Counted from the stretch's first letter, positions 1-7,390 are shown. The stretch is DNA of 12,627 nucleotides from Microcaldota archaeon (GCA_021792115.1 JAJYVI010000024.1:1-12627), one strand, 5' to 3'. Numbers and translations: made by a program. Notes: generated by a model from the sequence alone, not told the origin.

Positions 1-497
1 ACAACAAGATCTCCTCTTTGTAGTATAGGCAGCATGCTGCAGCTTGGAACCACATCAAGAGGGTAGTACGTGCCAAGTGCAACATCAAGACCTAAGAAAA
101 TGACACCAACAATAATCAAGGCAGCAGCAATTTCGATAATATCCTTTTTCCTGCTAGATTTATTTTCCTTAACAATGTTTATACTTTCAATTGCAACAAG
201 AATTATTATAAGTGCAAAAAGTGCAATGCCAAGAGCTGCAGAAGCCATTGGATTGTGCTGTAGTAATATATAAACAAAAAAGAGTAGGATGATAAGAATA
301 TACATAGGCCATGTAGTGATTTGAGCATTTTTGCTTATATCTTTGCTTTTTTTGCTTATCTCACTTACTTCTTTATTTTTGATTTTATTATTTTTGGCAT
401 CTCTATCTTTAGCTATCTTATTATATTTTTTATTATGAGCATTGGTTTTTTTGCTGTTGAGTGTATTTTGATTTTGACTTTGATTTTGCATTGCCAT
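1..497 (-). CDS. Signal peptidase I (S26B type), 5' part only; runs off the left edge
   Basis: Reading leftwards from an ATG at 497, the frame stays open for 165 codons to the window edge. An ATG at 491 is an alternative start. Residues 1-62 are charged and Q/N/K rich, with no clear domain. Three hydrophobic segments follow at about 63-80, 84-104 and 119-140. The end of the visible part reads VVPSCSMLPILQRGDLVV (149-166), which matches the catalytic serine box of archaeal/eukaryotic type I signal peptidases (SxSMxPxxxxGD); the nucleophile would be Ser154. The general-base region lies outside the window. Membrane signal peptidases cut signal peptides from exported proteins; a surface protein at the other end of this window could be a client (inference). 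The ATG is 11 nt after the SMC stop, so the two are probably co-transcribed. Three helices before the serine box are more than the one or two usual in the family. The family call is fairly safe from one motif plus context. Confidence 0.75.
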   Translation of the reverse strand, partial: MAMQNQSQNQNTLNSKKTNAHNKKYNKIAKDRDAKNNKIKNKEVSEISKKSKDISKNAQITTWPMYILIILLFFVYILLQHNPMASAALGIALFALIIILVAIESINIVKENKSSRKKDIIEIAAALIIVGVIFLGLDVALGTYYPLDVVPSCSMLPILQRGDLV

Positions 498-508
498 TGT
501 ATCCCATA

Positions 509-3500
509 TTACTTTGATTTTGCAAGCGCCTGCTGCCTCAATTCGCTTAGCTGCAGACCGAATGCCTTTGATTCATCATTCTGTTTTGAAACGCCTATTG
601 CAATGTCTGCCTCTGTAATCAATGAATCATTATGACTTACAACAATAAATTGTGATGATTTGCTTAGCTCTTTTATTATCTTTGAAAGCTTTTTTGAGTT
701 TTCCTTGTCAAGAGACACATCTATCTCATCAAAAAGATAAAATGAAAGCGAGTTCCTTATTTGGATAGACAAAAGCAGGATGATTAAAAGTAGTGCCTTT
801 TCTCCGCCTGAAAGAGTCTCTATAGACTTAGGCGGCCTCTTGGCGCCAATTTTTGATGTTTCTATGAAAAGACCTGAATTAAATGGGTCACTAGGCTTTT
901 CTATTCTTAGGTTTACCTCCTCTGTCGTATTCACATAGCTAAACAGCTTTTTCATGTTGCTGTTTACAGACTCAAATACTGTATTAAATATTGAGATTTT
1001 TCTGCCCTCTATTTCATTTATCATTTCAATTACAGCATCCTTTTCCTTCTTAAGTGTACTTAGCTTTTGCTCTATCTCGTTAAGGTCTTTCTGCCTTTGC
1101 GCAAACATCTCAGGTGCTTTTAAATTGACATCATTTATTTTTTCGAGCTCTTTCTTTACAGAGCTGAGCTCAATCTCGAGCTCCTGCTGGGAATTTATTC
1201 CAAAGTGCTTTTTCAAAAACTCCATTCTGATAATATCCAATGATACATCTTGCTTGCCAGTAACATTAGATAGCGCCTTAAGTATGTCCTCTGTGCTTAA
1301 AATATTAAGTTCTGATTTTATATCGTTCAGTCTTATCTGCGTATGCTGTCTATTTAAGTCTATCTCAGAGTTCTCCTTTGAAAGTCTTTCTATATTGCTT
1401 TGCAGTTTGCCTTTTTCAATGCCTACCTTTGAAATCAATGCATCCTTTTCATTTATTTGTTCAAATAACTCAGCTGATGCCTTGTCTTTTAATTTCAGCT
1501 TGCTTTCCATTTCTGCAAGCTGCGGAATAAGTGAGGCCTGATCTGATTTTAATTTTGAAAGTTGTATCTTTATTTCATGTAGATTTTTGCTTGCTTCTTG
1601 TATTTCCTTATCAACTTGTTTAGCGCGCGTACCATACATCTCATTTTCTTTTACAAGAGATGCAACCTGCATCTTCATGTCTTGTAGCTCTGCTAATAAC
1701 TTTTCTTGCATTTCAGCATCTTTTTCTTCATCAGCATTGCTTACAATATTACCAATTCCTGAATAAATGCGCATTGCATTTTCTTTCATCAATTTTAAAT
1801 TTGATTCTATATTTATTCTTTTGTCAGCAATTGATTGACTTGCTTCTGCGAGCTTTTCATATTCAATGGTTTTTGCTTTGTATGTTGCACTGAGCTCATC
1901 CTGCTCATGCGATAGCTCTTCTATTTTGGACTGCAAATGTTTCAACTCAATTGAAACATCAAGTTTTTCTGTCTCTTTTTTTGAGTTTTCAGATGCAACC
2001 TGCCTTAAAGCATCATTATGGTTTCTGATTTCCTGCACTGTGAGAGTTTTCATTGAATTTAGCTTATTAAGATCTGTTTCAAGCTGAGGGTACTGCTTCT
2101 GCAGCTTGAAGCTGCCGCCGCTGACAATGCCAGAAGGTTCTATAACTTCTCCTCCGCTTGTCACATATCTATGTAGACCAAGACCTATTTTCTTGGCAAA
2201 TGAAAAGTCCTTTATTATATAAGTATTTGAGAAGATATAGTCAAATGCTTTTTCAAATTTTTTGTCGCAGGATATCTTATCAATAATTCGCTCTGCATTT
2301 TCTATCTTTGGCGTTTGCTTTATTAAAACATCATTTATTGGGATAAATGATGCAGTGCCAAGAGACTTTGATTTCAAGATGGAAATTGCCTCATTTGCAG
2401 TTTCAATCGAATCAACTACAAAGTAATTAAGCCTGTTCCCTGCAGAAGCATATACCGCAGCCATATCCTTATCGTCAAATGTAAATAATTCATAAGCTCT
2501 CCCATAAAATCCTTTTTCTAACTTGGACTTGAGGATATTGTTTATCTCTATTGATGAACCTGACTTTGACACTGCAATGCTCTCTTTCACATTCAAAATC
2601 TTTGAATCTATCTCAGAAATTTTATTTTCAAATTCCTTTATTTTGGCATGTTCATGCTGCATTTTTAGATTGTTCTGCGCAAGCTCCTTGTCAAGTGCAT
2701 CTATCTTGTTGCGCATGGAAGAAATTTGATTTAGATAGTGGGAAGACTGATCTTTGACTGAGTTTATTTTGCTTTCAAATTCCAAAAGAAGAGATTTTAG
2801 ATTATTTATCCTCTCCAGATGCCTTGTCTCGTCCTGTGAAATCTGCATCAGCTCAGAGCTAAGCTTCTCTATATTTTTATCAATGTCTTTATAATCTTTT
2901 ATTAAAGCCACATTTGTTTTTTGGTCTGCATTCTGTTTTTTTACTTTTATCTTGCTTGAGGTATCTGTTATGCTAATATTAAGATTTGAAACTTGCGCAT
3001 TATTTTTAGTAATTTTATCTATTATCTGCGCTGATTCCTTCTCAAGCTCTGAAAGCCTTTCTGAAACTCTTTTAATATCTGAGGAATATGTTAGGGCCTG
3101 CGTCTCATTTATTGCAATTTTTGTGCGTAGGTCTGATATTGATTTATTTATAATGCCTGTTTCTGTAGAGTCTTTTGTTATTCTTCCTGTCAGATCCTGT
3201 TTTGCTTTTGAAATAGACTCTATTTCCAGGTCAAGAGCATATATCTTTGTTTGGAGCTGCTTTATTACATCTAAGTTTAATTTAATTTTTTCCGCGCTCT
3301 GCTCAAAAGATTTGGATAATTCCTGCTCTCTAGTTTTCAGCAGTGCATAGTTTAACAAGCGGGATTTCTGGGACAATGATATGTAATGCTCAGCTTCCAA
3401 TTTCTCTTTTTCAAGTTCTTTAAGGAATCCTATTCTCTCTCCAAGTAAAACATTTGCCTCTGTTATTTTTGCATCAACCTTCTCTAATTCATCCATTGCA

Positions 3501-4009
3501 GCGTCTTTTTTTTCATCAAACTGCTTAATCCCTGCAGCAGTATCTATAAGGCTTCTGCGTTCCTTTGGATTGTAGTCAGTTACGCGGATTATTTCACCTT
3601 GCTGCATTGTATTTGTATTGTTTATCTCTGCTTTGTACGCTTTTAGAAGGTCTACTATACTCTGCTTTGAAGCTCTTTTCCCATCCATCCTATATATTAT
3701 AGTGTTATTGGTGTCTATTGACTTCTCTATCTCTATTTTTTTGTCACCATTAAACTTAACTGTTACAGAACCTTTTTTCACGCCTTCCTTGGACTTCTGT
3801 TTTGCAAAGCTGTTTATAAGATCAGTAGAAGTGTTTACACGCATCCTTCTGAGAGAGGGCTCACCCAACGCAAACAGTATCGAATCACAGATGCTTGACT
3901 TGCCAGATCCATTAGGGCCGATAATGCAATTGAAGCCTTTTTCAAAGCGCACTGATGATGACTTGAATGACTTAAAATTATGTAATGAAATTTCCTCTAT
4001 GTACAACAT
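509..4009 (-). CDS. smc: Chromosome segregation/condensation ATPase SMC
   Basis: A complete 1166-residue SMC protein, the normal length for the family. Walker A is GPNGSGKSS at 31-39, followed by the R-rich stretch LRRMR near 53-57 and a Q-loop (MQQGEI) near 135-140. Long coiled-coil-like heptad sequence fills about 165-490 and 645-1000. Between them is a globular hinge (about 490-635) with glycine-containing motifs GFYGRAYELF and TSGGEV. The C-terminal head has the ABC signature LSGGEK at 1066, Walker B FYLFDEID at 1090-1097 and a D-loop SLD near 1099. There is no CxxC zinc hook at the apex, so this is SMC and not Rad50. It dimerises at the hinge and uses ATP to clamp and compact DNA. The ATG is preceded by AGGTGG. 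It lies 37 nt after the M50 protease gene and 11 nt before the signal peptidase gene. No ScpA kleisin gene is adjacent. Confidence 0.96.
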   Translation of the reverse strand: MLYIEEISLHNFKSFKSSSVRFEKGFNCIIGPNGSGKSSICDSILFALGEPSLRRMRVNTSTDLINSFAKQKSKEGVKKGSVTVKFNGDKKIEIEKSIDTNNTIIYRMDGKRASKQSIVDLLKAYKAEINNTNTMQQGEIIRVTDYNPKERRSLIDTAAGIKQFDEKKDAAMDELEKVDAKITEANVLLGERIGFLKELEKEKLEAEHYISLSQKSRLLNYALLKTREQELSKSFEQSAEKIKLNLDVIKQLQTKIYALDLEIESISKAKQDLTGRITKDSTETGIINKSISDLRTKIAINETQALTYSSDIKRVSERLSELEKESAQIIDKITKNNAQVSNLNISITDTSSKIKVKKQNADQKTNVALIKDYKDIDKNIEKLSSELMQISQDETRHLERINNLKSLLLEFESKINSVKDQSSHYLNQISSMRNKIDALDKELAQNNLKMQHEHAKIKEFENKISEIDSKILNVKESIAVSKSGSSIEINNILKSKLEKGFYGRAYELFTFDDKDMAAVYASAGNRLNYFVVDSIETANEAISILKSKSLGTASFIPINDVLIKQTPKIENAERIIDKISCDKKFEKAFDYIFSNTYIIKDFSFAKKIGLGLHRYVTSGGEVIEPSGIVSGGSFKLQKQYPQLETDLNKLNSMKTLTVQEIRNHNDALRQVASENSKKETEKLDVSIELKHLQSKIEELSHEQDELSATYKAKTIEYEKLAEASQSIADKRINIESNLKLMKENAMRIYSGIGNIVSNADEEKDAEMQEKLLAELQDMKMQVASLVKENEMYGTRAKQVDKEIQEASKNLHEIKIQLSKLKSDQASLIPQLAEMESKLKLKDKASAELFEQINEKDALISKVGIEKGKLQSNIERLSKENSEIDLNRQHTQIRLNDIKSELNILSTEDILKALSNVTGKQDVSLDIIRMEFLKKHFGINSQQELEIELSSVKKELEKINDVNLKAPEMFAQRQKDLNEIEQKLSTLKKEKDAVIEMINEIEGRKISIFNTVFESVNSNMKKLFSYVNTTEEVNLRIEKPSDPFNSGLFIETSKIGAKRPPKSIETLSGGEKALLLIILLLSIQIRNSLSFYLFDEIDVSLDKENSKKLSKIIKELSKSSQFIVVSHNDSLITEADIAIGVSKQNDESKAFGLQLSELRQQALAKSK

Positions 4010-4015
4010 TTTTTA

Positions 4016-4021
4016 CCACCT
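4016..4021 (-). promoter_or_regulatory. Shine-Dalgarno element of smc
   Basis: The minus strand reads AGGTGG six bases before the ATG at 4009, a good match to the archaeal GGAGGTGAT anti-SD partner. It supports the ATG at 4009 and shows smc is translated from an internal site of a polycistronic message. Confidence 0.6.
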
Positions 4022-4046
4022 GGTTGCCTGCGCTGCTTTTAAATAA

Positions 4047-5165
4047 TTATTTTGTATGGGAACCCTTAAAATTGTTTGTTTTTGCGCTATTTTGAGACTG
4101 AGTCTGCTCTGAATGCGCCGCCTGCTTTGACATTTGCAATGAAATTATTGATTCTACATGTGAATCCAGAAGCACTCCGACTATCCTGCCTGCCTTGGAG
4201 ACTGCTACTACTCCTTTTTGAGTTGAGGCCATAAGATCAATAACCTTTGAGAGAGGCGCATTGTAGTCTATTGACGGAATCTGCACTGAAAGGGATTTTA
4301 TAAGATCTACTTTCTTTTTACTCACGAGTCCTTTGAACTTTGAGATAAGGAATATGTCATTGCCTTTCTTTATTAAAACTATATGTGTATGCCTGCGCAG
4401 GACTTCTGAGTATACCTTTTGAAGTGTTACAGGATGAGACAGAAGTATGAAATTCTTGCTGAGCGCATCGCGTACATGCAGATTAGAGGCATATTTCTTT
4501 ATGTATGCTGCCTGCAGTTCTGCCTGAGATCCTGAGTAAAGAAACATTGCTACTATTATATCCCAGAATACAAAAAATTCTTTGTACACAAAAGATGAGC
4601 TTATAACACTCACATATCCTATAGAGCCTATTATAATCAGGAATGCAATAATATTTGTAGCTTTTGCAGTTGTTTGTGTTGCAGAAAGAAAATTGTTTTT
4701 TCTTTCAAGATAGCTTCTGAAGACCCTTCCGCCGTCAAGCGGAAATGCAGGAAGCAGGTTAAGCACTCCAAGTAGCATATTTAGAAGGAACATGTTTTGA
4801 AAAATCTCTTTTATAACCCCTCCGTTCATGTATATGAGTGCAAGCCCAAATCCCAAGCCAATTGCAATGCTTGTTATCGGGCCAATTATTGATATCTGGA
4901 ACTCTGTTTCAGGCTTTATAGAACTGGTATCAATTATTGACGCGCCTCCTAGCAGGTTCAGGACTATTTTTTTTACTTTTACATTATTTTTAAGCGCAAT
5001 GATTGAATGTGAAAGCTCATGCACAAAAACGCAGACCCAAAGCAGTAAGATTATTACAAAAAATAATGAATTAATCAATGAAAATAGAAGTAGGAGTATG
5101 AGAGTCCAGTGTATTTGTACATCTATCCCAAATATTCTGCCTATCGTAGGTGAAATTTCAACCAT
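4047..5165 (-). CDS. Site-2 protease family (M50) intramembrane metalloprotease with C-terminal CBS pair
   Basis: Start taken at the ATG 5165 (372 residues), which has a GTTGAT element just upstream; the frame also allows TTG at 5174. The N-terminus (ISPTIGRIFGIDVQIHW) is typical of S2P-like proteases, followed by hydrophobic helices. The zinc motif HELSH is at 49-53 and the third ligand lies in LPAFPLDGGR (Asp144), so both active-site halves are intact. Further hydrophobic segments follow to about residue 205. From about 225 to 340 there are two CBS-like units (VRDALSKNFILLSHPVTL and IPSIDYNAPLSKVIDLMAS...KAGRIVGVLL). The short tail is rich in Q, N and S. Known relatives such as M. jannaschii MJ0392 share this S2P-CBS layout; CBS pairs usually sense adenine nucleotides. 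It probably cleaves membrane-anchored substrates within the bilayer; the substrate is unknown. It sits 33 nt after top6A and 37 nt before smc. Confidence 0.92.
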   Translation of the reverse strand: MVEISPTIGRIFGIDVQIHWTLILLLLFSLINSLFFVIILLLWVCVFVHELSHSIIALKNNVKVKKIVLNLLGGASIIDTSSIKPETEFQISIIGPITSIAIGLGFGLALIYMNGGVIKEIFQNMFLLNMLLGVLNLLPAFPLDGGRVFRSYLERKNNFLSATQTTAKATNIIAFLIIIGSIGYVSVISSSFVYKEFFVFWDIIVAMFLYSGSQAELQAAYIKKYASNLHVRDALSKNFILLSHPVTLQKVYSEVLRRHTHIVLIKKGNDIFLISKFKGLVSKKKVDLIKSLSVQIPSIDYNAPLSKVIDLMASTQKGVVAVSKAGRIVGVLLDSHVESIISLQMSKQAAHSEQTQSQNSAKTNNFKGSHTK

Positions 5166-5198
5166 TTTTATCAACGGGCTTTGCTAGGATCTACGGCA

Positions 5199-6296
5199 TC
5201 AAGGCAGGAAATCCTTGTTCTTGATCTTATCTATTATATAGTCGTCGACAAATGTGAGCCTTGGAGCCTGCAGACTATCCTCTTCCAGCTTTAGTTTTGT
5301 CTTTAGTACCTTCTTAAGCTCCTCTGTCCATTCCTTGTGCTTGCTTATCCAGGGGTAGTTGAGCAGCTCCTGGGCGCGCTTTATGTCCACGTCTGTTGCC
5401 TTCATTGTAAGCTTTTGCAAGAACTCATAGTGTTCAAGGTCTGCCATCGTGACCCCCAGGAACTTTGCCTCTGGCGTAGCTATCTCGTGCCCTATGTATG
5501 CCAGGTTCATGCTGCCTGTTTTTATTGTCCAATATATATACCATCCCCATGCATCGCAGTCATTGAATACATAGACAGGCAGCCCCATCTCGCTGAGCTT
5601 GTGTATAAGCCGCCTGGTGCCTCTCGAGGCCTGGCCTTGCGGGGATATGAGTATCGCATTCTGCTTTCCCCAGAACTTGTCCTCATTCAACCTCTGCCAT
5701 AGCGTATCCTTTTCCACGACAAGCACATACTTGGCCTTGACATCAACGAATTCAATGTCATTGTCAACATCGCTTGGTATAGGCCAGCCGCTCCTCCCTT
5801 GCTTGCTCGCGTCTATCTCAATTTTCTCGTTGCCGAACTTGTCTATTACTTTCATATTGCCTGCAAGAATTCCTTTTCTGTTTGCGTTCAAATTCATGTC
5901 TTCTCTTTTCATGCCTAGCGCAACCTCCAAGTCCTCGATAAGCGGATTTGACTCTGCTTGCTCACTGAATATATTCTCGTCGACATCTTCCCCAAGTGAG
6001 TACTTGAGCTGGTAGAACAGACCCCTTATTGTCGTGTGTAGGTTCTCTGACACGAACTTGTGGCATTTCGCTGCAATCGCAATCGTCTGCATGAATCTTT
6101 TTGTCTGCGACACATTCATGAAGTTCCTCTCCTCCTGCGAAGGTCCGAGCTTCAGATACCCTTTTTTCTCATCATAAAGTATATTTGACCTTGACCTTAC
6201 TGCAGTTATAAACTTGGGATTTTTGCTGCGCTCGATGTCTTCCAATATGCCGTTTCCAAATTTTTCAAGAATGCGCCTTGAATCTTGCTCATCCAT
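5199..6296 (-). CDS. top6A: DNA topoisomerase VI subunit A (Spo11-like)
   Basis: Start taken at ATG 6296 (365 residues). An in-frame ATG at 6335 would add MLIYLVNCFYCDH, but a TATA box at 6341-6348 should start transcription near 6319, and GTGAT lies three bases before the 6296 ATG. The winged-helix/CAP-like domain has TTIRGLFYQLKYS with the presumed strand-cleaving Tyr95. The Toprim fold carries VLVVEKD with Glu195 and FNDCDAWGWYI with the acidic pair Asp246/Asp248, which bind Mg2+. It would form an A2B2 enzyme with Top6B (a GHKL ATPase), passing one duplex through another to relax or decatenate DNA. Here the usual RELYY and TDGDPxG contexts read RGLFY and NDCDAWG, somewhat diverged but with catalytic residues kept. 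Top6B is not adjacent; the next gene downstream is the M50 protease. The gene is visibly richer in G+C than its neighbours. Confidence 0.93.
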   Translation of the reverse strand: MDEQDSRRILEKFGNGILEDIERSKNPKFITAVRSRSNILYDEKKGYLKLGPSQEERNFMNVSQTKRFMQTIAIAAKCHKFVSENLHTTIRGLFYQLKYSLGEDVDENIFSEQAESNPLIEDLEVALGMKREDMNLNANRKGILAGNMKVIDKFGNEKIEIDASKQGRSGWPIPSDVDNDIEFVDVKAKYVLVVEKDTLWQRLNEDKFWGKQNAILISPQGQASRGTRRLIHKLSEMGLPVYVFNDCDAWGWYIYWTIKTGSMNLAYIGHEIATPEAKFLGVTMADLEHYEFLQKLTMKATDVDIKRAQELLNYPWISKHKEWTEELKKVLKTKLKLEEDSLQAPRLTFVDDYIIDKIKNKDFLP

Positions 6297-6340
6297 ATGA
6301 TCACAATAAAAGCAGTTTACAAGATATATTAGCATGGCAA

Positions 6341-6349
6341 TTTATAAAT
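6341..6349 (-). promoter_or_regulatory. Candidate TATA box for the top6A-M50-smc-SPase unit
   Basis: The minus strand reads TATTTATAAA here, the best TATA-like element upstream of top6A. With the usual 25-27 nt spacing it would start transcription near 6319, downstream of ATG 6335 but upstream of ATG 6296. The surrounding DNA is so A+T rich that other TATA-like sites exist, so the call is moderate. Confidence 0.45.
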
Positions 6350-6360
6350 ATCATAACGAA

Positions 6361-6580
6361 TTATATTTAATAAAATTATATTAATAAAATGATTAAAAAG
6401 CATTATAGCTGTATTATATACACATTATAGAGACTTAAACATTATAAACATTGCAAATCATACAAAGCTTAACAAAAAAGATTATAAGAAGTTATAAAAA
6501 TAAAAATTAAATTATAAAATAAAATTATAAAATAGATAAAATTTATAAAAAATCATAAAAATTTAGATTATAAAAACATA
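6361..6580. repeat. A+T-rich intergenic array of ATTATA(A/G) motifs
   Basis: Gene-free, very A+T-rich stretch between two divergent genes. ATTATA-type motifs reading on the plus strand occur at about 6375, 6402, 6413, 6424, 6441, 6481, 6511, 6524 and 6567, with near copies (GTTATAAAA, ATTTATAAAA, ATCATAAAA) at 6491, 6541 and 6552. The best copies share ATTATAAAA. Spacing is irregular, about 10 to 40 nt. The plus strand is A-rich and T-poor in 6471-6580. No ORF, tRNA or long hairpin was seen. It could be a promoter-dense regulatory region, a DNA-unwinding element or a binding platform for a chromatin protein; the sequence alone does not decide. Confidence 0.5.
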
Positions 6581-6595
6581 ATTAATTTTAATCAA

Positions 6596-6711
6596 AATCA
6601 AGGCAGCACGAAAATAGACTGACAAAAAAGCAAAGCAGAAGACACAAATCCTGAAAAAGGACCAATAGCAATATCTACTTATTTCAACGAAAGTTTTAGA
6701 CCTGCTTGATT
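6596..6711. other. 116-nt segment closed by an inverted repeat; possible structured RNA
   Basis: The left arm AATCAAGGCAG (6596-6606) pairs with the right arm CTGCTTGATT (6702-6711) over 10 bp, with one bulged G. The interval between is distinctly less A+T rich than the 200 nt before it, and contains a short internal stem (TCC at 6649-6651 with GGA at about 6659-6661). It contains no good ORF. I could not match it to C/D box, RNase P, SRP or tRNA patterns. In an A+T-rich genome, local GC enrichment plus a closing stem can mark a non-coding RNA, but the arm could also arise by chance or be a DNA site. Confidence 0.25.
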
Positions 6712-6734
6712 ATTTATTCTCTTTGTGAAAATTA

Positions 6735-6751
6735 GAAAATATATTTTAAAA
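6735..6751 (+). promoter_or_regulatory. Candidate BRE/TATA element of the carbonic anhydrase gene
   Basis: The plus strand reads AGAAAATATATTTTAAA here: a purine-rich BRE-like part followed by TATATTTT. With 25-27 nt spacing, transcription would begin near 6768, almost at the ATG 6769, implying a very short or absent leader. This disfavours the in-frame TTG at 6757 as start. Confidence 0.4.
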
Positions 6752-6768
6752 TTTAATTGGATGATATA

Positions 6769-7353
6769 ATGGATTTTGAAGATTATTTCAACGATATCTG
6801 TAAATTTACAGAAAAGAATAGCAACAAAATAAAGGAACTTGGGAAAGGTCAACACCCTGAAATTACAGTAATAAGCTGCAGTGATTCACGTCTTTCTTTT
6901 CCTATAACAAAAAAGCTCGGGAAGGTATTCACGATACGGGAAATGGGTGGGATTCTGAATGATTCATCAATAGCATCTATAGAGTATTCGACGCTAATTG
7001 GTGTCAAAAAATTACTTTTCATGGGGCATACAAACTGCGGTGCAATAAAAGGCGCACTAGAACTTGTTTCAGATAAAGAAACAGAAGAAAAAAAGGAGAT
7101 ACTGAAATCAAAGTTTCTAAGGACTTTCATGCATGAAAATATAATCAAGCCTCTTAATTTAGCAAACAAGTCAGACAAAGAAAAAGAAGTAAACAAAGTA
7201 GTTGAAGAAAATAGTATGCTGCAGATAAAAAAGCTGCTTAATGAAAGTGAAATGATAAGAAAAAAATTTGAGAACAAAGAGATAGATATAGAGGTATGCC
7301 AATATTGTACAGAAACAGGAGCTATAGAATTTAAAAGAAAATTTAAAAATTAA
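6769..7353 (+). CDS. Beta-class carbonic anhydrase
   Basis: Start taken at ATG 6769 (194 residues); TTG 6757 in the same frame would add four residues, but it lies in GGATGAT, which looks like the ribosome-binding site of the ATG. The zinc-site motifs of beta-carbonic anhydrases are all present: CSDSR (Cys37, Asp39, Arg41) and GHTNCGA (His87, Cys90). IREMGG, corresponding to the RNxG motif of the family, lies between them. These enzymes interconvert CO2 and bicarbonate in the cytoplasm; there is no signal peptide. The length is normal. Residues about 100-165 are rich in K and E and look like an amphipathic helical insert. The C-terminus is a short basic tail. It is divergent from top6A and 127 nt ahead of speH, without clear functional linkage. 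A 14-bp perfect DNA palindrome lies inside the gene at 7125-7138. Confidence 0.9.
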   Translation: MDFEDYFNDICKFTEKNSNKIKELGKGQHPEITVISCSDSRLSFPITKKLGKVFTIREMGGILNDSSIASIEYSTLIGVKKLLFMGHTNCGAIKGALELVSDKETEEKKEILKSKFLRTFMHENIIKPLNLANKSDKEKEVNKVVEENSMLQIKKLLNESEMIRKKFENKEIDIEVCQYCTETGAIEFKRKFKN

Positions 7354-7390
7354 TGCATGCATAAATTAATAAAAAATTAACATGATAATG

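Noticed and set aside
321..635. Plus-strand frame encoding a hydrophobic protein (MSIFAYIFAF...)
   Set aside because: It is the complement of the lysine-rich signal peptidase leader and the smc tail; the hydrophobic look comes from A-rich minus-strand codons.
954..1541. Long plus-strand open frame opposite smc
   Set aside because: Its protein is Ser/Phe/Cys-rich low complexity, as expected for the reverse complement of coiled-coil coding DNA. The minus strand has a complete SMC with all motifs.
509..4009. Rad50 or another ABC-type repair ATPase instead of SMC
   Set aside because: The apex has an SMC hinge-like globular domain with glycine motifs and no CxxC zinc hook, and the length fits SMC.
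6361..6580. CRISPR array or replication origin
   Set aside because: The repeated words are short and irregularly spaced with no constant spacer length, so it is not CRISPR. No initiator gene or origin-recognition box is seen, so an origin was not called.
6849..7277. Minus-strand open frame opposite the carbonic anhydrase
   Set aside because: A shadow of the real gene: Ser/Phe-rich, no motif, and the plus strand carries intact catalytic residues.
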